Below, piece after piece: positions 33,043-43,202 of a stretch of 64,000 nt of DNA (the first letter of the stretch is position 1; every line of letters starts with the position of its first letter). The notes under the pieces were generated by a model. It did no database searches. It saw only the letters and a list, made by a program, of their open reading frames with translations, and was not told the DNA's origin. A program made the position numbers and the translations under genes. This DNA comes from Brevibacterium aurantiacum (GTDB lineage Bacteria > Actinomycetota > Actinomycetes > Actinomycetales > Brevibacteriaceae). The stretch spans positions 62,001-126,000 of the forward strand of contig NZ_VLTK01000005.1 of assembly GCF_007558825.1 (NCBI RefSeq), given 5' to 3'.

Positions 33043-35951
33043 CGCTTCATTGTCCCAGACCGTTTGGTCCCGCGCAGCGGGGGTGCCGTCAGCGGATCCT
33101 CGGGCCATGAATGCTTCGGATACCGTCCGCGGTTCTCTGCTCTGACGTGGGAATACGCATTTGCCCAGAAGGATGCGAGATCGCTGGTGACGGCCAATGG
33201 TCGGCGGGCGGGGGACAGAAGGTGGACCACCACGGGCACCCGGCTCTCACACACGCTCGGAGCCGTCTGCCAACCGAAGCACTCCTGGAGCCGGACCGCG
33301 AGAACCGGCCCCTGCTCGGACTCGGAGTCCGAATCCACCAGGTCGGGATCGGGGTAGTCGAGGCGGATCCGTGAACCGCTGGGCACCTCGATGCTCACCG
33401 GCACCAACTCCTCGAGGCGGGCCGCCTGCGGCCAGGGCAGGAGCGTCCGCAGCGCCGACACCAGATCGACCTTGCCCGGGTCTGCCCCTCGTGCGATCCG
33501 ATCCAGGGCTGCCGGGCACCAGTCGATCAGGGTCTGGGACAGCCGCGACCAGCGCACGTCCGGCCACGGAGCCCCATAGACGGCATGCAGCAGCCCCAAT
33601 CGGGACCGCAGCTCTTCGAATGCCCAGCTGGGCCGCAGAATCTCGCGGGCACCGCGCTGGCGCACAGACGCTGCGATCGCCGACCGAGCCAGATCCGGGC
33701 TCGCCTTGATCGGCGTGGCAGTGAGTTCGATGCCGCCGAGGCGAGTCCGGCGCACCGCACGCACCTTCCCCTGATCGAAGGTCGCAGTCTCCTCGGTCGC
33801 CATCAGTCCGGCGCCTGCAAGTTCAGCGGTGTCCTCGTCGATGACCACAGCAGCCCTGATCACGGCGCGACCGCCCGAGAGTCCGACATCGGAGATCGCC
33901 AACCACGGGCTGCCCTGCAGAGACGAGTTCCGGGGCAGGGACGCCGCCGTTCCGGATGCCAGCAGATACTCGGAAGCAGAGGAACTGCGCAGCCGTCCGA
34001 TCTGCAGGGGGTGGGCAAGCGCCACCACGAGACCCAGATCATCAGGGCGCAGAGAACCACCCCGAACTGAGCTGTGGCCTTGTGCTTGGTGGCCTGCTGT
34101 GTCGCGTACGGCTGTGTCGCGCCCTGCATAGTCCCGCCCGGCTGCGTCGCGTGCGGCAGGGCCGGGCGGATCCGAGAACTCCGCGGCCAGGCCCGCGAAG
34201 CGCTTCACATCCTGGGTGAACCGCCGGTCCTTGCTGCGCCGCAGCTCGCGCAGGGTGGCCACGAGATCGGCGCCAGGAGCCCGCTGCTCGGATTCGATCA
34301 CAGCGATGGCCTCGGCTGCCGCGGTCGGGGACAGCATTGCGGCTCCGTCGAAGAGACCTCGCGCCGACCACACGGAGGCGGGAATCCGGGCGATGGCCCG
34401 CCCCAGCTCCGTCACGGTGACAGCGGCGTCCTCAAGCGCCCCAGTCTCGGCGCTCGCCTTGTCTTCACCGTCCGTCATCACTGCGGATTCTGCGACCTCG
34501 ATCGCCCCGAGGGCCACGAGATTCTCTATGGCCAGGCGGTGCGGGCCCTCTGGCATCGGATCCGGCAGCAGGTCCGTGTCGCCGCCCCACACCGCGAGGG
34601 TCAGGACCGCCGAAGTGAGATCGGAGGTCGCAATTTCTGCCGGCGTGTGCTCGGGCAGACTCGCCCAATCCGGTTCGGACAGGCAGCGATAGACGGTGCC
34701 CGGGCCCAGCCGTGAGGCACGACCACCACGCTGGGTTCCCGAGGCCTTGGACTCGCGGGTCGTGACCAGCCCCGACATTCCACGACGAGTGTCCAACCGT
34801 GGACCCCTGGCCAGCCCCGAGTCGACGACGATGCTCACTCCGGGAACTGTCAGAGCTGACTCCGCGACCGAGGTCGACACAATCACGCGACGATGGCCAG
34901 CCTCGGCGGGATGGGGGCGCAGGATCGCATCCTGATCCTTGGCCGAAGTGCGTCCGAGCAGTGTGTGGACTTCTGTTCCCGCACCGGTGTGAGGCGACCG
35001 GGTGATCCGTGAAGCGATCTCCTCGACTTCCCGGGCACCGGGGGCGAACACGAGCACGTCGCCACTGTCGTGCCGAGACAGGGCATCGATGGTCGTTCGC
35101 GCCATGTGATCGAGGAAGTCCCAGGTCACCCCGCGTGCATCCAGCGGCCGCTGTTTCGGCGGTGCCCACCTGATGTCGAGGGGATGGACCTCGGCGGCGA
35201 CCGAGAGCAGCACCGCAGGCTCCCCGCCTCCGTCGGAGGAGATCCCGTCAGAGAAGTCTTCGACTGCGCTGTCCCCGGCGGTGCTGTCCCCGGAGCCCAG
35301 GCGCCTCGCCCACATCCTGGCATCGAGGGTTGCCGACATGACGACGAGACCAAGGTCCTCACGCAGATCGATGAGCTCTCGACACAGCGCGAACGTCAGA
35401 TCGGTGTCCAACTGCCGTTCGTGCACTTCATCGAGGATGACCGCTGAGACTCCCGCCAACTCGGGATCGCGCAGCAGCCGACTCAGCAGCACTCCCGTGG
35501 TCACGAACTCGATCCTCGTGCGCGCCGAGGTGCGCGACTCGCCGCGAACCGTGAACCCGACATCCTCGCCGAGGCGGGTCCCCGTCAGCGTCGACAGTCG
35601 CCTGGCCGCTGCTCGAGCCGCCATGCGCCTTGGCTGAGTGACGATGACTCGACCCAGGTCAGTGGATGAATCGGCGGGCCCAGTCAGCCTCCCGGACAGA
35701 TGCTCGGCGATGAGCGGGGGCACCAGAGTGGTCTTTCCCGTGCCGGGTGGAGCCTCGACGACTAAGCGGGGGAACCTGCCGACCCGGGCACCGTCAAGTT
35801 GGTCGATGAGCGCCGCAGCGGGCAGACCTGAGGCGATGTTCGACAGGGCGAATGTACGTTCAGCGTCGGTGGGCCGCCGACGGGCCGATTCACTCGATGA
35901 CTGCAGCGGCTGCGAACGGTGCACAGCCTTCGGAGGTTGCGGTGGGGGCAT
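33039..35951 (-). CDS. hrpB: ATP-dependent helicase HrpB
   Basis: A DEAH/DEVH-box helicase of 970 residues. Motif I is EAPPGTGKTT near residue 67, motif Ia VTQPRRMAARAAA, motif II DEVHERQ near 175, motif III SATLD; the C-terminal HrpB domain runs from about 760 (LLHAVYGAPWPDVRW) to the end. It is longer than the E. coli protein (about 810) because of several inserts, one a repetitive Arg/Asp/Ala-rich stretch (GRDYAGRDTAVRDTAGHQ) near residue 620. GACACT six bases before ATG 35951 could be a weak -10 box. Its role, probably RNA remodelling, is not well defined in bacteria. Confidence 0.92.
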   Translation of the reverse strand: MPPPQPPKAVHRSQPLQSSSESARRRPTDAERTFALSNIASGLPAAALIDQLDGARVGRFPRLVVEAPPGTGKTTLVPPLIAEHLSGRLTGPADSSTDLGRVIVTQPRRMAARAAARRLSTLTGTRLGEDVGFTVRGESRTSARTRIEFVTTGVLLSRLLRDPELAGVSAVILDEVHERQLDTDLTFALCRELIDLREDLGLVVMSATLDARMWARRLGSGDSTAGDSAVEDFSDGISSDGGGEPAVLLSVAAEVHPLDIRWAPPKQRPLDARGVTWDFLDHMARTTIDALSRHDSGDVLVFAPGAREVEEIASRITRSPHTGAGTEVHTLLGRTSAKDQDAILRPHPAEAGHRRVIVSTSVAESALTVPGVSIVVDSGLARGPRLDTRRGMSGLVTTRESKASGTQRGGRASRLGPGTVYRCLSEPDWASLPEHTPAEIATSDLTSAVLTLAVWGGDTDLLPDPMPEGPHRLAIENLVALGAIEVAESAVMTDGEDKASAETGALEDAAVTVTELGRAIARIPASVWSARGLFDGAAMLSPTAAAEAIAVIESEQRAPGADLVATLRELRRSKDRRFTQDVKRFAGLAAEFSDPPGPAARDAAGRDYAGRDTAVRDTAGHQAQGHSSVRGGSLRPDDLGLVVALAHPLQIGRLRSSSASEYLLASGTAASLPRNSSLQGSPWLAISDVGLSGGRAVIRAAVVIDEDTAELAGAGLMATEETATFDQGKVRAVRRTRLGGIELTATPIKASPDLARSAIAASVRQRGAREILRPSWAFEELRSRLGLLHAVYGAPWPDVRWSRLSQTLIDWCPAALDRIARGADPGKVDLVSALRTLLPWPQAARLEELVPVSIEVPSGSRIRLDYPDPDLVDSDSESEQGPVLAVRLQECFGWQTAPSVCESRVPVVVHLLSPARRPLAVTSDLASFWANAYSHVRAENRGRYPKHSWPEDPLTAPPLRGTKRSGTMKR

Positions 35952-35963
35952 GTCTCCAGTGTC

Positions 35964-37499
35964 TCAGCTGCGCAGCAACTGGGCCGCCTTCTCTCCGATC
36001 ACAACCGAGGGTGCGTGGGTGTGACCGCGGATGATCTCCGGCATCACCGATGCATCGGCGACTCGCAGTCGGTCGACGCCGCGGACCCGCAGCTGCGGAT
36101 CGACGACCGAAGTGTCATCGGTTCCCATCCGAGCCGTTGAGGTCGGATGGTAGAGGGTGTGGGAGTTGTGTTCGAGAAGAGTGGAGAGCATTTCGTCCAT
36201 CGGCAGTCGTTCCGCACCGCGAGGAGAGACATGACGGCCGTTGGTCACCTTCGCCATCGACGGGGTAGCGAAGATGTCTGAGACCATCTTCAGCGCTCGC
36301 AACATCGTGGCGCGGTCGGCTCCTTCAGGATCGGAGAGATATCCGGCGTCGACGATGGCCTTGGCAAGGGGATCGGCCGATGCGAGGCTGATGTTTCCGC
36401 GGCTCTTCGGCTGGAGCAGAATCGGCCCCAAGGAGGCACCATGACAGGGTATCCCGCTGAGCCCTTCCTGCACATAGGCGACCGGGGCGAAGATCAGTTC
36501 GACGTCGGGCAGCTCGAGCGCATCGTCCGTGCGTACGAAGCCGTAGGCCTCGGCGACATTTGAGGTCAGCATCCCTTTTCGCCGCGTGAGATACTTGATG
36601 ACGTTGCCGATCTTCGTCGCGTCTTTGATCGTGCCGCCCGCCACTTCGAGACAGATGAGGCTGACCAGGTGATCGCGCATGTTCTGGCCGACCTCGGGGG
36701 ATTCGACGAGCACCGGAATCCCGTGCCGGCCCAACTGGGCCGGATCTCCGATGCCGGAGAGCATGAGAGTCTGCGGAGTGTTCACGGCTCCGCCGCTGAG
36801 CACGATCTCTCTGCGGGCGCTCGCCTCGAAGCGCTTGCCGTCCACGAGGTATGACACTCCGGTGGCGGTCTGTCGATCGAAGTTGACCTTCTCGACATGA
36901 GCTGTTGTGCGGATGGTGAGGTTGGCACGGGATTTCGCGGGTTTCAGATAGGCCTGCGATGTGTTGTGCCGTGACCCTTTCAGCTGTGTGACTCGGGTCT
37001 GCGTGAAGCCGTCCGGCTGGACGGAGTTCGCCGCTTCGACACGGTGGCCGGCCTCCCTGACTCCATTGAGGAAGGTCGAGGTCAGCGGCCTGGGGTCTCG
37101 TTGTTCGGCGACGTTGATGTTCGTCGACTCGAACAGGGGCGCCAACGACTGCCATCCCCACGTCGGTCCTGCCGATTTCGCCCAGTTCTCATAGTCGGCA
37201 GCGAAGCCGGGAACCCACATCATCGCGTTGAGTGAGGATGATCCGCCCAACACCTTGCCCCGGGGCCAGTAGACGGTGCGGCCGTCAAGACCAGGCTGCG
37301 GAATCGTCTCGTAATTCCAATCGACCTGCGACTTGAACAACTGAGAGAATGCCGCCGGAATCGAGATATTCGAGTCGGTGTCCGGACCTCCGGCCTCAAG
37401 CAGCAGCACCGAGGTGGTGGGATCCTCGGACAGGCGAGACGCGACGACGGCTCCTGCTGAACCGGCGCCGACGATGATGTAGTCGAATTGCTCACTCAC
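35964..37499 (-). CDS. GMC-family FAD oxidoreductase (choline/alcohol dehydrogenase-like)
   Basis: A 511-residue flavoprotein that oxidises alcohols to aldehydes. FAD-binding GAGSAGAVVASRL is at residues 11-23, the GMC signature GKVLGGSSSLNAMMWVPG near 80, and the active-site His lies in NSHTLYHPTSTARMG near 445 with the second site GHTHAPSVVIG near 495. GTG 37499 has AAAGGAG 8 bases upstream. It lies 67 bases downstream of the aldehyde dehydrogenase gene on the same strand. The pair could turn an alcohol into an acid; choline, polyether or long-chain alcohol substrates are all possible. Confidence 0.88.
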   Translation of the reverse strand: MSEQFDYIIVGAGSAGAVVASRLSEDPTTSVLLLEAGGPDTDSNISIPAAFSQLFKSQVDWNYETIPQPGLDGRTVYWPRGKVLGGSSSLNAMMWVPGFAADYENWAKSAGPTWGWQSLAPLFESTNINVAEQRDPRPLTSTFLNGVREAGHRVEAANSVQPDGFTQTRVTQLKGSRHNTSQAYLKPAKSRANLTIRTTAHVEKVNFDRQTATGVSYLVDGKRFEASARREIVLSGGAVNTPQTLMLSGIGDPAQLGRHGIPVLVESPEVGQNMRDHLVSLICLEVAGGTIKDATKIGNVIKYLTRRKGMLTSNVAEAYGFVRTDDALELPDVELIFAPVAYVQEGLSGIPCHGASLGPILLQPKSRGNISLASADPLAKAIVDAGYLSDPEGADRATMLRALKMVSDIFATPSMAKVTNGRHVSPRGAERLPMDEMLSTLLEHNSHTLYHPTSTARMGTDDTSVVDPQLRVRGVDRLRVADASVMPEIIRGHTHAPSVVIGEKAAQLLRS

Positions 37500-37566
37500 A
37501 GGTGACACTCCTTTGTGCACACAGCTTCATTCGTGCTGCGCGAGGTTTCTGATGGGCTTGGTCTGT

Positions 37567-39330
37567 TCAGGCTTGGAACGCGGAAAGGAAGATCCCGGGC
37601 AGCTTCGCCCAACTCGGCGCCGCGGAAAATGCGGTCAGGGCGCGTCCTGTGCGTGCAGCACTGCGTGCAGTGACGAACCACGGTGGCTTGGGGAACAGAG
37701 CGAACTCCCCGCCGACGATCGAGCGCGGGAATGGTCGGAATGGTCCCGAGACCACTGTGCGTTCAGTGTGGGGAATGAGCAGACCGTTGTGCACTACGCC
37801 GATGCCGCTTTGCACGTCCTCGAGCGTGTGACCGGGGAAAGCACCCCAGGTCGCGGTCGAGGCGAGGAAGGCCAGGCCCGTCCACGCATTGATCGCGATC
37901 GACCCATAGCGCAGCCGTTCGATCTCGGAATCGAACTGCTCTCCCAGGTTCTTCCGGTCATCGGGGGCGATGATGACATTGGCCCCCAGCGTGCCGGTCA
38001 ACCTGTCATTGGCATAGTCGACGGCATCGCGGAGGAATGCCGCACGGTGCTCGAGCGTGTCCGCAGCACCCACATCCGTTCGAATGGTCTTGACGCCGAG
38101 CACTGTGTCGAAGTACTCGGTGGTTTCGACTTCAGCCTCACCGGCGATGGTCACGAGCTGTCGATGCCCGTTTGAGAACGACTCCACGTGGTCGTGGTCG
38201 GCAGCCGCCTTTTCGATCCGCCTCTGACTGCCCGGATACCACGCGGCACGGTATGGGATACGATCCAAAACAGCTGCGAGTGCATCGAGGAATTCCTCAC
38301 GCTGTGGCCATCGAGCGTCGACGACGACAACTTGGGCTGCGATGCAGTTGTGTCCTGCATTGTGCAGGCGCATAGTGGCGACATTTTCTGCCTGATACTT
38401 CAGATCCGCCTTTGACCACCGGCCGGGCACGACGATGACCGGAGAGACTCCGCCCAACTCGCTGGTGATGGGTTTGGTCAACTTCGGCTCGGCATCCGGG
38501 GCAGAGCGATTCCCACCGGCTCCCCATACGATTCTGTCGTGGGTATCCGCGCTGCCGGTGATGTGGACGTGGCTGATGTCGGGATGGTCGCAGAGGTATT
38601 CGCCGACTTCGGCCCCGCCTTGGACGACACGCAGCAGATTCGCTTCGATGAGAGGGCCGAGGGCTTCACGATAGACCGACAGAAGCGGAGCCAAGGTGGG
38701 GTTGATCTTGAGGATGCTCGCCCGGTTGTGCGCGACGAGTTCGGTCAGGACATCCAAGGGGCCGATCGACGTGATGTTGCCCGCGCCCAGCACCAAGCTG
38801 ACACCGCTTTCGGTCCCGAGGTGCTTGGCTCCCAATCCGGCCTCGGCTCGGACCGTTTCGGCATCGAATCCCGGACGTGTCCACACGTCTGCCGAGAAGC
38901 CATGGAAGAGAATGGCCTCCCTGAGGTCGGTGGGCAGCACCTTCCAAGTCAGGCGTCCGCCGGCGGTCTCTCGAGGGTCGACTCCGTCAAGCGGTGAACA
39001 ATCCCGCGCCAGCGCACGGATTGATGTGGCGACTGTGGAGAAACCGGTCAAGGCGGCATACGGGCCGGACAACCACTCTTCGCCGGTCAGCTGCGAATCG
39101 GGGTGGAGACCCTTGATGTCGGTGGCGGTGCGAGTCCAGCGAGCGACGTTGAGAGCGATCGACTCGTGCGTGCGCTCAAGCAGTCGGGCGCGCTCTGACA
39201 GGGACAGACTTGCCCACTGACGTATTCCCGAACCCAGTGAAGCAACAGCAGAGTCGAGCCGGGTGGTGTCAAGCGGGTACGCAACTGGCCGTATGGGTTC
39301 GGTCGCTGTGGGTGAAATGTCAGTCGTCAT
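37567..39330 (-). CDS. Divergent aldehyde dehydrogenase family protein
   Basis: NAD(P)-dependent aldehyde oxidation is expected. The 587 residues are longer than the usual about 480-500. The catalytic Cys is in HNAGHNCIAAQ (near 345) and the general-base Glu in TSELGGVSPVI (near 305), but the usual NPWN and GQxC contexts are altered, marking a divergent branch. The C-terminus after about residue 520 (LIPHTERTVVSGPFRPFP) is extra. ATG 39330 has GAGGAG about 8 bases upstream. It is the first gene of a two-gene operon facing the PucR-type regulator; TAGGAT (39450-39445, minus) is the likely -10 box. Confidence 0.8.
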   Translation of the reverse strand: MTTDISPTATEPIRPVAYPLDTTRLDSAVASLGSGIRQWASLSLSERARLLERTHESIALNVARWTRTATDIKGLHPDSQLTGEEWLSGPYAALTGFSTVATSIRALARDCSPLDGVDPRETAGGRLTWKVLPTDLREAILFHGFSADVWTRPGFDAETVRAEAGLGAKHLGTESGVSLVLGAGNITSIGPLDVLTELVAHNRASILKINPTLAPLLSVYREALGPLIEANLLRVVQGGAEVGEYLCDHPDISHVHITGSADTHDRIVWGAGGNRSAPDAEPKLTKPITSELGGVSPVIVVPGRWSKADLKYQAENVATMRLHNAGHNCIAAQVVVVDARWPQREEFLDALAAVLDRIPYRAAWYPGSQRRIEKAAADHDHVESFSNGHRQLVTIAGEAEVETTEYFDTVLGVKTIRTDVGAADTLEHRAAFLRDAVDYANDRLTGTLGANVIIAPDDRKNLGEQFDSEIERLRYGSIAINAWTGLAFLASTATWGAFPGHTLEDVQSGIGVVHNGLLIPHTERTVVSGPFRPFPRSIVGGEFALFPKPPWFVTARSAARTGRALTAFSAAPSWAKLPGIFLSAFQA

Positions 39331-39444
39331 AGTGTTGCTCCTCGTTGAGCCTGATCGCCAGCGGACATCGTCCCGCAGCGACAGCAGCGTCTGGGTCAGT
39401 GAAGCCATCGTATCTGCCGGGGTCGATGGTTCTTATGGGCGTCG

Positions 39445-39502
39445 ATCCTAAACCTGTAAGAAACCATTGTGCGTGAGCACAATCGGTGAGTACTCTGGCG
39501 AG
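39445..39502. promoter_or_regulatory. Divergent promoter region with dyad operator (aldehyde dehydrogenase / PucR-type regulator)
   Basis: Rightward: TACTCT (39491-39496) six bases before ATG 39503. Leftward: TAGGAT at 39450-39445. Between them ATTGTGC-GTGA-GCACAAT (39466-39483) is a perfect 7-bp dyad; it would overlap the leftward -35 region and lie just upstream of the rightward -10, so one bound regulator could act on both. Confidence 0.6.
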
Positions 39503-40636
39503 ATGAGTGAGAATGTTGATGTTCGTGATGTTGTGCTTGCCTCGACTCTGGACGTTGATCGTCTTTCGCACGTGATCGCCGACGACATCCTCTCGGGCGA
39601 TCGTGCCTATGCTGAGAGGCGCATCCCGCGCCAGGCTCTCGTCGACATCGTCGCCGAGAATCTGCGATCTCTTCTGTACTCGTTCGGATCCGCAGACTTG
39701 GATCTGAGACCTGCCCGTCGCGCTGGTCAGATCAAAGCCGAACACGGAGTCGAACTCTCCGGAGTCCTCCATGCCTACCGCATGGCGGGGCTGCGACTGT
39801 GGAGTGCCTTGGAGGAGTCCTCTGGGCCCGACGACTCGGTTCAGAGCACTCTGTTTCCATTGGGTTCCGAACTGTGGACGGCTCTCGACGAGCTCTCCAC
39901 AGCTGCGGCGGAGGCGCATCGGGAGTCGACCATGGCCCGTGAGCGCTGGGCAGAGCAGTCACGGTTCGCAGCCGTCGTCGATCTGCTTTCTCCGATGGCG
40001 GCACCAGAGCGCCGCGAGGCGGCCGCCCGCCTGCTCCAGGTGCACGAGGGCATGCGGTTGTTCGTTCTTGTGATGGACGAGCACAGTCCGGAAGTCGAGA
40101 TACTCGGCGTACGAGAGCACTGGGCGGAGTTCAACGGTGCGCGAGTGTGTCTGCTGGTGCAGCGGGGGAGCGCCGAATTCTTGGTTTCCACCGATGGTGC
40201 TCGGATCGGGGTGAGCGAAGAGTTCCGGTCGTTGGAGGCCGCAGCCGAGGCAGAGCGCCAGGCGCGTGTCGCGTTGCGTTGTCTGGGCACCGCACGCGAA
40301 GGAATCGGTCGCTATGGGCAGTCGCTGACCGATATGCTCATCGTCTCCCAGCCCACGGAAGCCGATGTTGTGGTCCGACGGACCTTCACCGAGGTCGGTG
40401 CGCTCAGCCACGACAGTCGTGAATTGCTGCTCGAGACATTTGAGACGTGGATTCAGTGCGGCGGTTCGCTCTCGAAGGCCGGCGAACTGCTCCACTGCCA
40501 TCGGAACACCGTCAACTACCGGCTGCGCAGACTTGAGACGCTGACTGCGCGGTCGATAGCCGATCCCACCGATCTCACTGTACTGACGCTGGCGCTGCGG
40601 ACGATTCGACTGCTCGGGTGGCCGGCCGAGCGTTGA
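39503..40636 (+). CDS. PucR/CdaR-type transcriptional regulator
   Basis: A 377-residue regulator with a C-terminal helix-turn-helix of the PucR type: CGGSLSKAGELLHCHRNTVN followed by YRLRRLETLTARSI, near residues 325-360. The N-terminal 300 residues form the sensory region (GGDEF-like CdaR fold in homologues). Divergent from the aldehyde dehydrogenase/GMC operon, it very likely controls that operon and itself through the shared dyad. The start at 39503 rather than an upstream ATG (39467) is supported by TACTCT six bases before it; the upstream ATG would also place the dyad inside the coding region. Confidence 0.85.
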   Translation: MSENVDVRDVVLASTLDVDRLSHVIADDILSGDRAYAERRIPRQALVDIVAENLRSLLYSFGSADLDLRPARRAGQIKAEHGVELSGVLHAYRMAGLRLWSALEESSGPDDSVQSTLFPLGSELWTALDELSTAAAEAHRESTMARERWAEQSRFAAVVDLLSPMAAPERREAAARLLQVHEGMRLFVLVMDEHSPEVEILGVREHWAEFNGARVCLLVQRGSAEFLVSTDGARIGVSEEFRSLEAAAEAERQARVALRCLGTAREGIGRYGQSLTDMLIVSQPTEADVVVRRTFTEVGALSHDSRELLLETFETWIQCGGSLSKAGELLHCHRNTVNYRLRRLETLTARSIADPTDLTVLTLALRTIRLLGWPAER

Positions 40637-40837
40637 AAGCCTGTGTTCGCAACCGGTTGTCTGAGATTCGGCCACGCAGCACACGGTCAGCGGTGGTGGA
40701 CGTCTTCGTACGATGACGCCACGCACGCGGGCACCGGGACATATTCTGCGGTGTCGGACGCGACTTCTTCGAACTCTCGATCTGCCACCCAGGCGCCCGT
40801 GTGCCAGGGGCTCAGACGACTGACTAGACTGGGGCAC

Positions 40838-41644
40838 ATGCGTATTGCCAGATTTGTGCACCAGGATGAACCCAAATACGGAGTCGTCGAAGGCGACGTG
40901 CCGCAGATTGAGGACGGCATGTGGGACACGTCCGGTCTCAGCCTCGCCGTTCTCGACCAGGACCCGTTCTTCGCTCCGGCCCAGTCGACGGGGGAGCGGC
41001 TGAAGTTCGACGATGTTCGTCTGCTCAGCCCGATCCTGCCACGGTCGAAGGTCATCGGCGTCGGCCGCAACTTCGCCGACCACGCCGCCGAGCTCGGCAA
41101 TGAGGTGCCCATCAGCCCACTGACCTTCTTCAAGCCCAACACCTCGGTCATCGGCCCCGGAGACCCGATCCGTCTGCCCGCCATCAGCGAATATGTGTCC
41201 TACGAAGCCGAGCTGGCCGTCATCATCGGCCGCGTCGCCAAAGGCGTGAAGGCAGAGAACGCCTTCGACTACGTCCTCGGCTACACCGCCAGCAACGATG
41301 TCACACTGCGGGACATCCAGAAGTCGGACAAGCAGTGGACCCGGGCGAAGGGCTTCGACACCTCGAGCCCACTTGGACCATGGATCGAAACCGAGCTCGA
41401 CGTCGATGACCTCTCCATCCGGTCCTGGGTCGACGGGGATCTGAAGCAGGACGGCACAACCGCCGACTTCATCTTCGACATCCCGACGATCATCGAGCAC
41501 CTGTCCGAGACGATCACCTTGCTGCCCGGAGACGTCCTCCTCACCGGCACTCCCGCCGGCGTGGGTCAGATCGTCGCCGGAAACCGTGTCGATATCGCGA
41601 TCGACGGGCTCGGAGTCCTCACCAACATGGTCATGGACGCCTGA
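40838..41644 (+). CDS. Fumarylacetoacetate hydrolase family protein
   Basis: A 268-residue metal-dependent hydrolase/decarboxylase/isomerase-type enzyme (FAH fold). Conserved segments: [17 protein letters not shown] (near residue 70), [11 protein letters not shown] with the metal-binding Glu residues (near 127), DVTLRD with the Asp, and [12 protein letters not shown] near 235. TAGACT lies 7 bases before ATG 40838, indicating a leaderless mRNA and fixing the start. The gene sits directly before gltX, a common actinobacterial arrangement. Its substrate cannot be told; acylpyruvate hydrolysis or oxaloacetate decarboxylation are known for relatives. Confidence 0.88.
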   Translation: MRIARFVHQDEPKYGVVEGDVPQIEDGMWDTSGLSLAVLDQDPFFAPAQSTGERLKFDDVRLLSPILPRSKVIGVGRNFADHAAELGNEVPISPLTFFKPNTSVIGPGDPIRLPAISEYVSYEAELAVIIGRVAKGVKAENAFDYVLGYTASNDVTLRDIQKSDKQWTRAKGFDTSSPLGPWIETELDVDDLSIRSWVDGDLKQDGTTADFIFDIPTIIEHLSETITLLPGDVLLTGTPAGVGQIVAGNRVDIAIDGLGVLTNMVMDA

Positions 41645-41680
41645 GACCAGCACACAACACCAGCTGAAGCCCCAACGCAG

Positions 41681-41710
41681 CAGCCACACAACTCGCAGCC
41701 ACACAACTCG
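41681..41710 (+). repeat. 15-bp tandem pair before gltX
   Basis: CAGCCACACAACTCG at 41681-41695 and again at 41696-41710, 36 bases after the FAH-family stop. Confidence 0.8.
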
Positions 41711-41735
41711 CAGCACCAGAGACCGAAGGATCACA

Positions 41736-43202
41736 GTGAGCGTCAAAGTTCGTTTCTGCCCATCACCCACCGGCACCCCGCACGTCGGTATGGTCCGCAC
41801 CGCCCTGTTCAACTGGGCGTATGCGAAGCACACCGGCGGAAAGTTCGTCTTCCGCATCGAGGACACCGACGCCGCCCGTGACTCCGAGGAGAGCTTCGGC
41901 CAGGTCCTCGAGGCCATGAAGTGGCTCGGTCTCGACTGGGACGAAGGCATCGACGTCGGCGGACCCGACGGACCCTACCGCCAGTCCCAGCGCGGCGACA
42001 TCTACGCTGGCGTGATCGAGAAGCTCAAGGCCGCAGGACACATCTACCAGTCCTACTCGACCAACGAAGAGGTCGAAGCCAGGCACAAGGCCGCAGGCCG
42101 CGACCCCAAGCTCGGCTACGACGGCTATGACCGGGACCTCACTGCCGAGCAGATCGCCGGCTTCAAGGCTGAAGGACGCGAGCCGGTCTGGCGTGTGCGC
42201 ATGCCGGCCGAGGACGTCACCTTCACCGACCTGGTGCGCGGAGAGATCACCTTCCGTGCAGGCACCATTCCCGACTATGTCGTCGTCCGTGCGAACGGCC
42301 AGCCGCTGTACACCCTGGTCAACCCCGTCGACGACGCCCTCATGGGCATCACCCATGTGCTGCGCGGTGAGGACCTGCTGTCCTCGACCCCACGTCAGGT
42401 CGTGCTCTACGAAGCGCTCAAGGACATCGGCGTCGCCGAGGCAACCCCCGAGTTCGGTCACCTGCCCTACGTGATGGGCGACGGCAACAAGAAACTGTCC
42501 AAGCGCGATCCGGAATCCAACCTGTTCCTCCACCGCGACAACGGCTTCATCCCCGAAGGCATCATCAACTACCTGGCCCTGCTCGGCTGGTCAATCGGAC
42601 CCGACCGGGACGTGTTCAGCGTCAAGGAGTTCGTCGAGGCCTTCGACATCCACGATGTTCTGCCCAACCCCGCCCGCTTCGATGTGAAGAAGGCGACGTC
42701 GATCAACGCCGACCACATCCGGCTCCTCGACGTCAGCGACTTCCGTGACCGTCTGGTGCCCTATCTCCAGGCCGCCGAGGTGCTCCCGGAGAAGCCATCG
42801 GAGGCTCAGTTGGAGATCCTCAGCCAGGCGGCTCCGCTCGTGCAGACGAGGATGAACCTCCTCGGCGAAGCACCTGACCTGCTCGCATTCCTGTTCACTC
42901 CCGATGCCGAGCTGACCATGGCCGAGGACGGTCTGAAGACCCTGAAGGACTCGGCTCCCGAGGTGCTCGCCGCCTCGATCGAGGTCCTCGAAGGAGTCGA
43001 GGACTGGACGACTGACACGCTGCACGAAACGCTTCAGGTCAAACTCGTCACCGAGATGGAGATCAAGCCTCGACTGGCCTTCGGCCCGCTGCGCGTGGCC
43101 GTGTCCGGACGCAAGGTCTCACCACCTCTGTTCGAGTCGATGGAGATCCTCGGCAAGGACTCGTCACTGACTCGCCTGCGGGCGCTGGCAGCCCAGCTGT
43201 GA
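41736..43202 (+). CDS. gltX: Glutamyl-tRNA synthetase
   Basis: Charges tRNA-Glu, and in actinobacteria lacking GlnRS probably also tRNA-Gln for later amidation by GatCAB. The 488-residue class I enzyme has the HIGH-type motif [10 protein letters not shown] at residues 8-17, [14 protein letters not shown] near 45, and the KMSKS-type motif KLSKR near residue 254; the anticodon-binding domain makes up the last 170 residues. GTG 41736 is preceded by GAAGGA with 6 bases between. The stop overlaps the next start (GTGA). tRNA-Gln(CUG) and tRNA-Glu(CUC) genes follow 1.5 kb downstream. Confidence 0.95.
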   Translation: MSVKVRFCPSPTGTPHVGMVRTALFNWAYAKHTGGKFVFRIEDTDAARDSEESFGQVLEAMKWLGLDWDEGIDVGGPDGPYRQSQRGDIYAGVIEKLKAAGHIYQSYSTNEEVEARHKAAGRDPKLGYDGYDRDLTAEQIAGFKAEGREPVWRVRMPAEDVTFTDLVRGEITFRAGTIPDYVVVRANGQPLYTLVNPVDDALMGITHVLRGEDLLSSTPRQVVLYEALKDIGVAEATPEFGHLPYVMGDGNKKLSKRDPESNLFLHRDNGFIPEGIINYLALLGWSIGPDRDVFSVKEFVEAFDIHDVLPNPARFDVKKATSINADHIRLLDVSDFRDRLVPYLQAAEVLPEKPSEAQLEILSQAAPLVQTRMNLLGEAPDLLAFLFTPDAELTMAEDGLKTLKDSAPEVLAASIEVLEGVEDWTTDTLHETLQVKLVTEMEIKPRLAFGPLRVAVSGRKVSPPLFESMEILGKDSSLTRLRALAAQL

